Shown: positions 1-14,100 of the stretch, in pieces
Layout: every line of letters begins with the position of its first letter
How positions within the stretch are numbered: the stretch's first letter is position 1
DNA from: Glandiceps talaboti
Taxonomy: Eukaryota; Hemichordata; Enteropneusta; Spengelidae
Direction: 5' to 3'
DNA length: 64,000 bases
Assembly: GCF_964340395.1 (NCBI RefSeq)
Contig: NC_135563.1
Span: 14,144,651-14,208,650, forward strand
Program-made: the position numbers and the translations under genes
The notes under the pieces: generated by a model
What the model was told of the DNA's origin: nothing
Database searches by the model: none
The model's input: the letters and a program-made list of their open reading frames with translations, nothing else

Positions 1-854
1 TGGCGGATCTTTAGCTTTGAAAGCCAACAGGTTATCGTACATGTACAATTCATGACGTCAGTCCATTTCAAATAATGGCAACCCGGGGATATGATATAGG
101 GACTTACCTTCTTCTGATTAGCTAGGAAGCTATTCACGGATTTGCCCGTATTAAAGGGTAACCGTCCCCATTACTCCAATTATTTATATGCACTGTCCTC
201 GATTAGACTTTCATTCGAATTCAAGTTCAACAACCTATCCTTCAGCTTTCATAAACGACTGAAGATCACTGAACAGTGAAGACACACAAAATCGTGTATA
301 CGCATCATCGCTTATTTGCGCAAATCAACAAACGTGAGTTACAAATAAAGACATGCGTACATCAGTCTGTAGTCGACTAATGGATTTACTCACTGGTGTG
401 CGTTTATTTTGTGGCTATTTTTCGAAGTGATGTCCCAACATACATAACTACATCAACTTGTTAGCAAACGTTGTTAAACGACATTAGTGAGGGCGCACTT
501 CAGTTAGTGTGTAGACGGATGCAACATCGAGATCGTACTGTCGGAGTACATTTTTTTTAAATAGCGTACTTCTTAGAGTTTCAATACCATACATGATTCT
601 TTCTACATTTCACATTCACTACTATTGAAAAGGAGACTTCGTATACCGTAAAAACGATATGAAAACAACGTGACATGCAAATAATAGCACTCGAGATATG
701 GAACTACAAACCTTTTATTTTAACAAAATAACATCAAATAAATACGTCAATTTTGTTTTGTATATTTACACGAATACATACAAACACTCTACACAAATAA
801 CACAAATATAAAAGTCACCAAAACAATAATTCTGGCTGATAACAGAAATATGCC
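1..854. other. Non-coding flank, no gene recognised
   Basis: No open reading frame of gene-like composition and no convincing exon was seen on either strand. The sequence is AT-rich and non-repetitive. A TTTATT at 714-719 reads AATAAA on the minus strand and could be a distal poly(A) signal for the minus-strand gene at 5,126-17,733, but it is about 4.4 kb from the stop codon, so this is only a possibility. Confidence 0.5.
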
Positions 855-977
855 TAGTCTCGGTTACCCAGACTCTTACCGCTGGGGGCTCTTGCTCTTC
901 TACGAGACCACCCAGACGTTTGGGGGTAGTCTCGTAGGCAGAGTCCCCAGCGGCGAGAGGCTTGGCAACCGAGACTA
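855..977. mobile_element. Foldback (MITE-like) hairpin element, 123 bp
   Basis: The segment begins TAGTCTCGGTT and ends with its reverse complement AACCGAGACTA. The complementarity continues inward, imperfectly, through matching GCCGCTGGGG-type and CTACGAGAC blocks, so almost the whole element folds on itself around a short centre. There is no coding capacity. This is the structure of a non-autonomous foldback or MITE. The family is not identified. Confidence 0.7.
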
Positions 978-3900
978 AAATATGTAATGTCTACAGTTCA
1001 ATACTTGCACCTAGGTAGTCAAAAAACACGGAGTCCCTGACTTCTCATATAAATTACAATGTACGGTCACAAAAAAAATACACTGTTTGTTTTTTTCAAC
1101 ATTTTCTTTGACTTCAGAAAAGTTGTCCGTCTCAGATCATTTCCATCAATCACTTCATCTGTTGGCAAACACTTGTAACCAAGGGGTCTTTTATTCCTTG
1201 GAAGCATCAAGGCTATGTCAGTTATATATCCCTTTGTTGAACCACTGAGAATACTTACAACATATTTGTTTCTGATGATAACGCCCTACTCTAGTCGTTG
1301 AACATGCGTAAATACCTAAACAAGACAGTCTGTAACTTGAAGTGAATAGGTCTGATTACTACTGTTTCCACTCAACAAATGAAAATATTCCTAATATAAA
1401 TGTCTCAGCTGGTAGTGACAGCGCCCTCTCTATGGATGAATGAGTGTAGATAACTGTAATGCAAGGCCTCTAACATGGAGTGACCACTTATATTATTTAT
1501 GATTCCCCCTGCTGGAGAAATAATAATAATATCAAGGCTAGCACTGAATAATAGCAACACCGGAGGGAGTGCAATCATAGAATGGAATGTTTCAAAACAA
1601 TGACTTCAACTATGAAATATATAAGTAATTTTTGTGTCTCTCCTCAAAGTTGAACGAACTGGCACTCTTGTAAATTTAAAGTAAAGAATGTTTGGAGGAA
1701 TCCAGCCTGTGACAGTGCAAACAGAGGGTGACTTCTTGTTACATTGAACTGAGCAACACTTTTGAGTTACATGACACTGTAGTAAATGAATTGCTGTCAT
1801 GACAGTAAACAAATCAAGCAAGTCATAAAGGTAAACAAACTTAGCAGGTCATAATATTTAACAAACTAAGCCAGTCAGAATATCATAGTAAACAAACAGT
1901 ACATGCAGTATCAATAGCCTAAACAAACACATCACAATTATAAACAAACACCTTGTTCAAGCATAGACTGTCTGTGGTACTATGTACTAGCAAGATGAAT
2001 ACACGACTGTGAATGGACTATAGGATACTTTGTGTGACTGCGCCCTCACTGGCCTCCTGAGAGAGGGATTGACCAATGTGTGAGGGCGCCCCATCACAGC
2101 ATACCTTACACTTGGACTACACTCTGTGAACGTAGTATAACTGATATGTAACAAACAATGGCATGTGATACTACTCTATGTTAGAACAGTTTTAGTTCTT
2201 TCCAATCACAGCCAGCATGTCAAACATCATCTTGCTTTAAAAACTTTCTCTGAATCAAGTCAAATCTCTCTTTCTTTCTTTTTTAAGTGACTGGCATGTT
2301 GACATATTATCTGGTTATCTAAACAAGAAATAAAGTCTCACTTCTGAGATTCTGAGACTCTGATCTCAGACATTCAATCCTGACAGGATTCTTTCACAAA
2401 AAATAAAAAAAACGCCAAAAACAAAACATCTTTTTTCAACTATGGTACTACAACAAAATGAGTGTGGAACAAAACCTAACAATATATTCTATATTCTAAC
2501 TCCACTAAGGGATGATGGCACGATGTCACACAATCTCAATAAGCAAACTTCGTTCATTTAGGGGAGGGGCTCTGGTGTCAATGTGATTGCTGAACTTCAT
2601 TTTCACACTTCTAACCATATATCGGAAATGTTCATGTCTTCAATGATAACAAGTTCTGTATTTACTACTGAGATGTTGATAAGTTAAAAAAAGATAAAAT
2701 TTCACTTCTATTGTGAGATTTCTGGTAGTATTTTTATGTGTTTACCATCTCAGTAAACAGGTTCGTAAGGTTGGAACATCTTGTTTTTATATTGGATCAA
2801 TTGGAGTGATGTGACCCCAACATTTTTCGTCATAGTTTACATCATATATAAGCATGTGATGTTGCACTTGTGAACATTCGTTAAGGGAGAGGGGGAGGGG
2901 GTTTGTCCTAAATGAACGATGTTTGTTTACTGAATATGTGCGACATTGTGAGATTGCCCCCAATAGACCAATCTTCAAAACTGAAACAATAAATACTCTC
3001 ACTTAACATAAGTGAGCAACTATGATCTACATAGCTCTGAGGGGAAAAAACAACAAAACTCTGTCTTTCCTGCTTCTGGTACAAAACATACAAAAAGAAT
3101 TAAATGTGACTACCAAAACAGGTAAAATGTCGGGACTGGAAGTCATAGTCTGCCTGATAAAAAAATGTTAAATGCTTATTAAAACAGTTTAAAACATCTT
3201 AGGTAAACAAGAAATAGCACCTTTTTTTAATAAATGAGTCACAGACTTCTTAAGAAGATAAATGATTACAGAATCGTCCTTGATTAACAAGAAATAGAGT
3301 CCACTTTTGATAAATCTAATGTCTTAGATAAACAAGAAAATGTACCTACTGTTATGAAAGTTTCACATACTTAATGATAAAATGGAATGTTAAATGCCTG
3401 TAAAAACAACCTTGTTAATAAGAAATAGCATCCAAGTTTTTATAAATTAAAGAACCTTTAACATCAATAAATGATTTTTTTAAATGTCAAGACTACCTTA
3501 AAGTCAAATTTACAAGAAAATGATTAAACAAGTTTTAGTAGTCACCACTTTTGGAAAAAACTAAAACTCTGCAGTTTTGGTTGATAATATGAAACAATAG
3601 ACACTGATATTAATGTTTAGAGCAGTGTTGAAAAGTAAGAAGTTCTCTACATGTTACTTTAGTATTTGACATGTAATAATGCCAACTTTAAAGGGTTTTT
3701 GGAACACAAACCTCAAAATCTAACAAATTATTCAATCATAATTCTTACACACTTTCTATAGTCAAAACTAATCTTGCAGACTGTTCAGTTCAAGATTTTG
3801 TTTGGTTTTCCAAAAGTTACTGAAATTTAGGATTGTTTTGTCAGTAAAAAAAAAATAACTCATGATTATTTCAAGTGTAAAGACCACTATCACCTAATGT

Positions 3901-5125
3901 TAGAACTGTTACCATACATACTTTTGTGATAAAGCAGTTTCATACACATTAAAGTATAACTTGTTGCAATATGGTCACATAATTTGCATATATTACATAT
4001 GCACTATGCTATGTAATATCCTATCTGACACCTGATTGGTTACACAATTTGCATATATTACATATGCATAAGCAAAAGTGTCTGAAACCTGATTGGTCAC
4101 ATCATTTGCATACCTTACTCATAGTGCACATGCAATATCTTGTCTGATACCTGACTGTTCACACAACTTGCAAACATTACTGGGGCAGGCATAAGCAGTA
4201 TTTTTCATGGAATCGCCCACCTTTGATACCTGAGAGTTGACATGATTTACATAGATTACTTATACATACATAGGCAATACGTTACATGGAAAGGTCCAAT
4301 GTCAAGTACAAGGTTAAAGTAACCATACAGAGTACCTTATATCACATGAATAAATGATATCTAGTGGCATAATTTGATACAATGGTAAGATTCTATCTGA
4401 TCAACACCTTACGTGAAATTATGCGAACTTAACATGATTTCCATACATTATAAAGTATATATATGCAGTACTATGAATCAAACACTATTTGGTGGATACT
4501 GCCCACACTAACATATGGAGTTTCAATTTCTATATCAAATACTTGAAATTCAACACAACATTGTCTATCGAGTGAGATACAAAACAAGATTTATAATATA
4601 CCCTACAATGCAGTCTACTTGGGACTATAGAATATATCAAACTAATACAGTACCAATGCATATCATTTACTTTGTGTAACAACCAATGTCTTAGTTTGTA
4701 TCATGATTAGATTACATGCGTGTGTTACTTTGTATGTCTTACAGCTTTCACATCATTTTCTCCATTCTAGTTTTTTGTATACAGACATGATTTTTTTTGC
4801 ATGACGCTTGTCTGCAAATCTATACAAAGACAGAAGTCGTGTATGTTTACATGCACTCATAAACATTTACCACAGTGTTTACTTTGCTACTTACATTCCA
4901 AATCTTACAACTTTCAACAGGTTATTAACCTGATTCAAAGCACAGTTTTTCCATCGCTGTAGTCATTTGGTCAATATTCTTCATGTCTGCTTCTAGTTCT
5001 TTTCCTCTGCAGAATTTTGAGAAGTAACTGTTTTGGTTTGACTAGATCACATTGTGTCAGGTGTCTCTTAGTCTTTGTTGTCATCTGAATTTCCTGGTCG
5101 TTTTTTTCACTTCTGTGTTCCGTTG
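978..5125 (-). other. Probable 3' UTR / 3' flank of the minus-strand SKI-DACH-like gene
   Basis: This 4.1-kb AT-rich stretch follows the stop codon of the minus-strand gene and holds no gene-like ORF. TTTATT (AATAAA on the minus strand) occurs at 1,190-1,195 and at 714-719, so a long 3' UTR is possible. The true transcript end cannot be placed. A degenerate tandem repeat at 3,974-4,260 is the only clear structure. Confidence 0.4.
3974..4260. repeat. Degenerate tandem repeat with octamer and CCAAT motifs
   Basis: Five related units start near 3,974, 4,040, 4,096, 4,158 and 4,237. The core reads about TCACAnnATTTGCATATATTAC. The first three keep a perfect ATTTGCAT (octamer ATGCAAAT on the minus strand), and ATTGGT (inverted CCAAT) precedes units two and three. 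Spacing is 56-79 bp. A weaker sixth copy may lie near 4,427. Confidence 0.65.
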
Positions 5126-8100
5126 TTAAGGATACTCCTTTTGATGGCAGTATGTTTCTTTGGTGACCCCCTCAGCTTTAATCTTCATTTTCAAATGATT
5201 ACTAGACTTTGAAAAGATTGTAAAAGTCTTTTGATGTGCAACAGTCATGTTAGCTTTTTTACCTATTCCTGACTCATCCATGACATCCTGTGCTGTAGAC
5301 AGTTTGCTAGGCATTTGTGTCTTGTACTCAGAGGCTTTGCAACTTGTAGCTACGACATCAATGTCATCATGTAACTTAGGTCGTTTGTTGGGTACACGCC
5401 TCTTACAGGCATCATCTGTCTTATCCTCAGATTTCCTTCGTTTGCCTGGTTTTGGTTTCTTGTACTGAATTCCTTGCATACAGTATTTGACACCACCTGA
5501 CCCATCCTGTTCAGACTGTAACCACGGCAATGTTTTCACTGCATTTGAGGGGATTGGTTCTCTGCGAGACATACCACTGATATTATCTTCTGAAATTCGT
5601 TTATGTTTTCTTGACATTCTCTTAGTACTGTTGGTTGAGATACTCCCCTGTTCACTGTGCCTTCTACAACACGATGAAGTAAGTAACTTTGAACTCACTT
5701 TATCCGTCAGTGAGTGTGTACTTGAACATCTTTCCCTGCTAAACTTTCTCTTTTTAAGTTTTCTAGAACTTTGGGTACGCTTCAATGACATCTTAGATAT
5801 ACTTTCACTCAACTTGTTGACTGCTGGTGTGTCCTGAGTTTGGCATGACAAAGTGTCTTCTGCGTCTTCAATATCACTTGTATCTATTGTCACAATTTTA
5901 TCCTTATCAAACAAATCAAACTGAATTTCTTTGTGGTCACGCCATCTTCCTAGTGTCTGTCTCTCCCAACTTTCTGTAAAAGACTTATCTACAACTGCAC
6001 CATCTAGTTGTGCCAAATTGTCACGTCTTTCTTTCTTTTTTCTCTGTTTCTCTTTCCTTCTTTTACTCTTTTTCTTCTTCTTCTTTGGCTTAGTTGGCAA
6101 CAATTCTGGGACCACATGATCCTGACTACTACCTAAACCATTGACTGCACCACTGCTTACTGGATACTTACGAGGTCTGCCTCTTTTTCTCTTTGGCTTG
6201 ACAATAGCTGAATCAAGGATGATATCTGAAAGTGCCCCATCATGACTACAAGTTTTGTTATCAGCACCTTCTTTTAAGATTTTCTTTGACTTGTGTCCTT
6301 TCTGATATTTTCTTGGCTTGACATATTTTACCTGTCCTACAATACTACTACATGTGTTGTTATCAGCACCTTCTTTGGTCTGTGACTGTCCACAAGTATG
6401 ACTGTTGGTTTCATTATCAGCACCTTCTTTTAACTTTTTATTTGACTTGTGTCCTTTCTGATACTTTCTTGGCTTGATATGTTTTACCTGTTCTTCAATA
6501 CCACTCCAAGTGTTGTTATCAACTCCATCTTTGTTCACTGACTGTCCTTCTATACCACTGCTGATGTTGTTATCATCACCTCCCTTTGTCTGTGACTGTC
6601 TCCAACTAGTACAGCTTGTTTTGTTACCTGTACCTTCTTTTAACTTTTTATCTGACTTTGGTCCTAGTTGATATTTTCGTGGCTTGACTGGTTTTATCTT
6701 TCCTTCAAGACGACTGCAAGTGTTGATATCCATCCCATCTTTGTCCTCTGAGTGTCTTTCAATACCACCACCACCACCACTGCTGGTGTTGTTATCAGCA
6801 CCGTTTTTGGTCTGTGACGGTCTCCAACTAAGACTACTGGTTTTATTACCTGTACCTTCTTTTTTCAACACTTTATTTGATTTGGGTCCTTTCTGATATT
6901 TTCTTGGCTTGTTTCTTTTACTGTTAGTATTTGTCTTAATAGGAACCAAGTCTGGAGATACTGAATTTTGATCCTGTCCATCCAAAACACTATCAACTGC
7001 AGTAACACAAATTGGATGTTTACGTGGTCTTCCTCTCTTTCTCTTGACTGGTATGGGTGGATCAAGTGTTGGATTATTTTCAACATTTGGCCTTTTCTTG
7101 TTTTGATTTGAACTCCTCTGTATAAATCCATCTTGTGTCATTGCTTTCTTGACAGATGATTTGGTTGTTTCTGTGTGACTTTCACTACTGTGTTTTGACA
7201 ATTTGTGACAATTTCTCTGTTGGGCAGAAGTAGAAAGTGTTTCAATAACAGAACTTTCATCTCGTACCACCTCACTCAAACCATCACATGCTGCAGATGG
7301 GGCAGAAAAATAACCAAGCAACTTCTCTTCATTTTCTTGTTGTCTACATTGATACTCGATTCTTCTCTTTTTGAACTTTCCCCATTCATTTATTTCTTTT
7401 CTACTTGGTCTACAGTTTCTCAGTCTTAGTTCAGTGTATGAAGTGGACACCATACTGTAAGGTTTCCACATGAAATGATGGATATGATTTAGAAATTCAG
7501 TAGTTGAGAAGAAAGAGTTACATGTTTGACACTTTATACACTGAGTCTTTTCACCAGCATATAGATGAAGATACAGCTGTCCATGAGTACTAAAACCTTC
7601 AGGAGATCCATGGCTAACTTTCAATGGTGTACTATATTCCAACTTCACTTTACATTCAGGTGTAACATACACAGGAGTGTTCTCTACCACCTTCTCTCCC
7701 TTTTGCTTGACTGGTGTGACACAAACTGTCTGGTTCCCTGTTCTTGCACCCTTGCTAGTGATCTCTCCATATCTTGTGTCCAAAATCACAGGAGTATCTT
7801 CATTCCCTTGGACGTGATGTTTTTCTTTTTCATTTCTGACATTTTGTTTTTGTTTTGTTAGTTTCATTGTGGATACATCAGGTATATTGTCTTCATGATA
7901 TACACTGTTATTGTTCAAATCTATGCTATCATCCCCCGTTGTCGTCTCAACCAACCTTACTTTGCTAGGTTGTGATTCCATTTTTGTCTTCCTCTTCAAA
8001 GATCTGCCCTTTTCTGACTGTTGCTTTGGACCATCATGAGTTATTGAGTTGGATCTATCATGAGGAAATTCAGGTGTGCTGGTCAAACTTGTTGTACAAG

Positions 8101-11100
8101 TTGGTGAGTTTGGTCCATAATAAGGAACTTCAGGTGTGCTGGTCAAACTTGTTGAATGAGTTGGTGAGTTTGGTCCATCACAAGGAACTTCAGGTGTGCT
8201 GGTCAAACTTGTTGAATGAGTTGGTGAATTTGGTCCATCATCAGGAACTTCGGGTGTCCTGGTCAAACTTGTCATATGAGTTGGTGAGTTTTGTCCATCA
8301 TCAGGAACTTCAGGTGTGCTGGTCAAACTTGTTGAATGAGTTGGTGAGTTTGGTCCATCACAAGGAACTTCAGCTGTGCCGGTCAAACTTGTTGAATGAG
8401 TTGGTGAGTTTTGTCCATCATGAGGAACTTCAGCTGTGCTGGTCAAACTTGTTGAATGAGTTGGTGAGTTTGGTCCATCACAAGGAACTTCAGCTGTGCT
8501 GGTCAAACTTGTTGAATGAGTTGGTGAGTTTTGTCCATCATGAGGAACTTCAGGTGTGCTGGTCAAACTTGTTGTATAAGTTGGTGAGTTTGGTCCATCA
8601 TCAGGAACTTCAGCTGTGCTGGTCAAACTTGTTGAATGAGTTGGGAAGTTTTGTCCATCACAAGGAACTTCAGCTGTGCCGGTCAAACTTATCAAATGAG
8701 TTGGTGAGTTTGGTCCATCATGAGGAACTTCAGCTGTGCTGGTCAAACTTGTTGAATGAGTTGGTGAGTTTAGTCCATCACAAGGAACTTCAGGTGTGCT
8801 GGTCAAACTTGTTGAATGAGTTGGTGAGTTTGGTCCATCATCAGGAACTTCAGCTGTGCTGGTCAAAATTGTTGAATGAGTTGGTGAGTTTAGTCCATCA
8901 CAGGGAACTTCAGGTGTGCTGGTCAAACTTGTTGTATAAGTTGGTGAGTTTGGTCCATCACAAGGAACTTCAGCTGTGCTGGTCAAACCTGTTGAATGAG
9001 TTGGTGAGTTTGGTCCATCATCAGGAACTTCAGGTGTGCTGGTCAAACTTGTTGTATAAGTTGGTGAGTTTGGTCCATCACAATGAACTTCAGCTGTGCT
9101 GGTCAAACTTATCAAATGAGTTGGTGAGTTTGGTCCATCATGGGGAACTTCAGCTGTGCTGGTCAAACTTGTCAAATGAGTTGTCTCATTTGTTGCTTTC
9201 CAAAAGGACCCCAAATTATCACTTGTTGTACCTGACTGTTCTTTCCCATGAAGAGAGTGGTTACTCCTATTACTGACCACTGATATGCAAGGTGAACAGG
9301 TCTTCAAACTCTGAATGCTTTCTCTTCTTGTTTCAAACAAACTTCCTGAGAATGAACTTTTGTATATTTCAGAATGATCTCTTGAAGAGTGCTCATTTTT
9401 ATCAATCATAGAAACATCATTCTGGTTGCTATCTTGATGTAATAACATTGTTTTAGCACACTCTTGTACTTGAAGGTCAGATACATCAATTCCATGTTTC
9501 ATTACTGTTACCTTGTCTATGTCCTGGTTTTCCAATTCAAATCTGTCCATGCTGTGCACTCTTGTTTGGCTTTCCCAATGCCTTTCACAACTGTCATATC
9601 CTGTATGTGATTTGTCATCTACTAACCATTCAGCTGTTGTTCGTTCTACATACTGGTCATCCGTTTCTGATTTTCTACTTCCTTGCCAGTTTGTTTTGCA
9701 TTGGTAATTCAACACATCTTGTTCAGCTTTTCCAATTTGGTAACTTTTTTGCTCTATACTTTGTTCCCTTTCTAATTGGTTGTAGTGTTGGCTCCCTGTC
9801 TCTGATTGGTAGATATGTTGTTCATCTATTTCTGATTGCCTGAGACTTCTTTTTCCAATTTCTGATGAATCTGCACTATTCCTTGCAATGTGTAATTGGT
9901 CAATATTATGTTCATCAGTTTTTGACTTATCACCAATTTGTCTGTCTACTGCTGATTGGCATCCTCCCTGTAGAACCATCTCTGTCTGGTTCATAACTTC
10001 ATCATCGGTCAAGTAATAACTTTCATCTTCACAATGTTCTCTCGTTAAAAGTAGATCCACATCAGAATCTGCATCATCATTGGGATCTGGTAATGTGTGA
10101 GTAGCTTGGTCATCATTTCTTGGGCAATCAGAATCAAAGTAGAGTTTCTCTGATTTTGAGTCAGACTGGTGGTGAGCAGCTACACACTCCTTCAGTATAA
10201 TGGAATGGGTTGGATCTGTAACTGTTTCACTGAAGTCGTTGTGGTATGTTAGCCCCTGTGTATGCATATCTTTCTGAACACTTCCATATGTGTTGCCAAG
10301 GTAGAGAGTACCTGAAGACATTGACTCTGATGAAACAGCTACTGTATTTGGAAAACCATGACCTGGACAAGAGTCGTATTCAGTAGTGCTCCCGGAATAA
10401 GTGGCATCTTTTTCAAAAATGTCTTTGTTCTTATCGACATTTGTATCACAATCTCTTATGTCACACATTCTCTTAGTTTCAGTATTTCCTGTTAATCTAC
10501 AGTTATTCACAACATATGGACTTTCACCTGGTTTCAAATACTCACTGCTATACTCGTTGCTTTGCATAAACTGGTCTGGACAGAATCTCTCTGAGTCTCT
10601 AACATCATATTCACACGTGATCTCATCTGTACTTGCCTCTTTTCCATTCAATCTTGTGTATGGAATCTCATGACTTTCATCACCACAAACAAGCCTTTGT
10701 TTTTCTACATTTGCCATCTTCTGATTATCTGCCACTGTTGTAACTTGATGGCCATGTGACCACGGTTGATGCTCTTCTAGCTGTACATCATTATCATAAT
10801 CTTCATTGGGTTTGATTTCTAGTTCTGCGTCTGACTGCTCACTCTGCTCAGACAGGGACAACCTTAGGTACTCATCCTCACCATGCCCACCTAAAAACAG
10901 ATCATCATCAGTATCACGTGCCTTGGAATTTAAACCTTTGGAATATGTTATCATTTTACCGGTGTCTGGACATGATGCAGCAAAGTATAGTGTTGTAGCA
11001 GTACTCTGCAAGGTATGGGGTGAATCTTCTCCATGTTCTTCATAGCTGTAATTCACTTCATCCATCTCTTTGCTGTCAAATGAGGAGTTAAAAGACATTG

Positions 11101-14100
11101 GACTGAGTGCATGAGGACTTTCAAGGCTTGACCCCACAGTTGCCATGGTACCACTATCTGCATCACAATCATCACTATCACCATGGCTACACATAGGATA
11201 AAGAACAGGTGGCATACTTAGTTGGCCAATCATATTACAATTTTCATAATCTTCTAATTCTTCAACATCTTGATAACATCGTTCCATGATCATAAATTTT
11301 CCATTCTCTTCACAAACTTCCTTTTTTCTATCATTTTCATCATCCTCTTCACAGACTTTCGTTACAGTATCACCTGGGTCTGTATCTTCATTATCATCAC
11401 TTTCTGATGAAGAACTCATATACAGGTCATTCCACAATAACTCCATGCTGCTTCCATGATAATCTTTCTTTATTTTTTCATCATCCTCTTTCTCAGATTT
11501 GATAGAAAATGGGTTGTTTAAGTTTTCATGGAAATCATTCCTTAGGCATTTACCAAATTTAGCAAACACACTACCATGACTCTGTGAACCACTCTTGTGA
11601 TGAACAGTTTTTGAATTAAGAGCTAAAAGATTTATGCCAGCCCTTTCTTCTCCTTTCTCACAGAGTGTGTAACCTTCACTGACCATCTTATCTAGTATGT
11701 CATCTTCACTGACCATCTTATCTACTGAGTCATTTTCATTTACCATCCTATCTAGTGTGTCATCTTCATTTACCATCTTATCTACTGAGTCATCTTCATT
11801 GACCATCTTATCTAGTGTGTCATCTTCATTAACCATCTTATCTACTGTGTCATCTTCATTGACTATCCTATCTAGTATGTCATCTTCATTGACTATCCTA
11901 TCTAGTATGTCATCTTCACTGACTATCCTATCTAGTATGTCATCTCCACTGACCATGCTATCAAGTGGGTCATCTTCATTAACCATCTTATCTAGTATGT
12001 CATCTTCATTGACCAACCTATCTAGTGTGTCATCTTCATTGACCATCTTATCTAGTGTGTCATCTTCATTTACCATCTTATCTAGTGTGTCATCTTCATT
12101 GACCATCTTATCTACTGTGTCATCTTCACTGACCATCCTATCAAGTGGGTCATCTTCATTGACCATTTCATCTAGTGTGTCATCTTCATTTACCATCTTA
12201 TCTAGTGTGTCATCTTCATTAACCATCCTATCTAGTGTGTCATCGTCATTGACCATCTTATCTACTGTGTCATCTTCATTAACCATCCTATCAAGTGGGT
12301 CATCTTCATTGACCATTTCATCTAGTGTGTCATCTTCATTAACCATCCTATCTACTGAGTCATCTTCATTTACCATCCTATCTAGTGTGTCACCTTCATT
12401 GACCAACCTATCTACCGAGTCTTCACTGACCATCCCATCTGTTTCATTCAAACTATGAATAGAATTTGACAAATATTTAGTTGTCCTTGGGTTTTCATTT
12501 GGTTTGTCTCCTTTTTCACTTTCCATCTGTTTGTTTTCTTTCCCCACATTCATACCAGAAGCTTTTAACATCTTTCTTTTCTTGATTGTAGTTGTAAATG
12601 CCATAGCCATCTGTTTTATCCTATTCATACTTTGTTCTTTACAATCCTTCTTAAGATTGTCATTGTTAGTCTTGTCTTCTTGTCTTTCATGTTCTTCATC
12701 TCCAAATATTTCCCAAATACATCCATGGTCTTTGTCTGTGTTGTAGGTTTTTGGAGTTTTCTTTTCATTTTGTGGTATCCCTGACGATCGAGATAGAGAT
12801 GCACGAGTCATCTTTCTTCTCTTATTAGCACTTTGTTCTTTATTACTACAATCTTTCTTTCCATCACCACTTCTCTGAGTTGAACAACTGTCAAAATCCT
12901 CATCTTCAAATATTTCCCAGATACATCCATAGTCTCTCTCTGTGTGGTTCGTTGTCCTTGATTTACCGTCATTCTGTGGTATCCATGGAGATGGAGGACT
13001 GCCCGAATCATCCTCTTCAAACCTTGACCAAACCAAAGTCTCATCATTATCAGATGTCAGTGTTACTCCAACACTAGTCTCAAAACTATCATGTTGTTCC
13101 ACTCTATTTTTTTCCCTAGAATGTGCCAAGCTCTTCTTTTCTCTCTTTGTAGTATTTTCAGCACTAATATTTCCTGAAATTGTGGACTTCTTGTTTGGTT
13201 TCCTTTCAGTAACCCTTCTAGAAGATTGCATAGTTTTAGTATTTGCTTTATTTTCCCTTTTGGCTACTTCTGATTTCTTTGCTGCCATGTCAGTTTTCTT
13301 ATTTCTGTTACATTCTCTTTTGATTACTTCTGGCTTCTTCACCGACACATCAACTTTCTTTTTTCTGTTATATTCTCTTTTGGTTACTTCTGACTTCTTA
13401 CCCGACACATCAACTTTCTTATTTCTGTTATATTCTCTTTTGATTACTTCTGGCTTCTTCACTGACAAATCAACTTTCTTATTTCTGTTATTTCCTCTTT
13501 TGATTACTTGTGGCTTCTTCACCACCACATCAACTTTCTTATTTCTGTTATTTCCTCTTTTGATTACTTCTGGCTTTTTCACCACCATGTCAACTTTCTT
13601 ATTTCTGTTATTTCCTCTTTTGGTTACTTCTGGTTTCTTTGCCAACATTTCAACTTTCATATTTCTATCTATGCATGTGGAGACATTGACTGTGACTCTA
13701 CCAGTTCCACTTTTCTTTGAAGTCACTGCAGCTCTGGATCTCTTTATTGCTTTCTTTTTGATCACTTTACAAAACATAGATCTCTCCTTTACAGTGTTGT
13801 ACTGCTTCTTCATTTTCTTGATGTAATGATGATAAAGCATGATAGCATCATCTTTGGATATCATGGTCAAAGTTGATGGTCTGTAACGTCCACAGAAAGC
13901 TTGTCTTTCTTCACTGTCACACTTATAGTATGCTAACCCTAGATTTCTGCAAGTAGACAGTGCACAAACCTGTGACCTGTTCCTCATCAACCTTTCCCTA
14001 AGTTCCACCACCGTGACAAACTCTATGCCGTTGATTTTCAGACCAGATAAGATAGCTGTGCCAATCTGAATGTTGCAGTGTTGGATGTCCTTGTGGTGTT

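Noticed and set aside
7972-9276. Plus-strand ORF of 434 residues with a 20-residue repeat
   Set aside because: It is the antisense of the in-frame 60-bp minisatellite of the minus-strand gene. A stop-free repeat unit stays open in other frames too.
11697-12458. Plus-strand Ser/Leu-rich ORF of 253 residues
   Set aside because: Antisense of the 30-bp minisatellite; a repeat artefact with no domain or gene structure.
12942-13826. Plus-strand ORF of 294 residues, Phe/Leu-rich and membrane-like
   Set aside because: Antisense of the lysine-rich repeat region (lysine codons read backward give Phe/Leu). Not a membrane protein gene.
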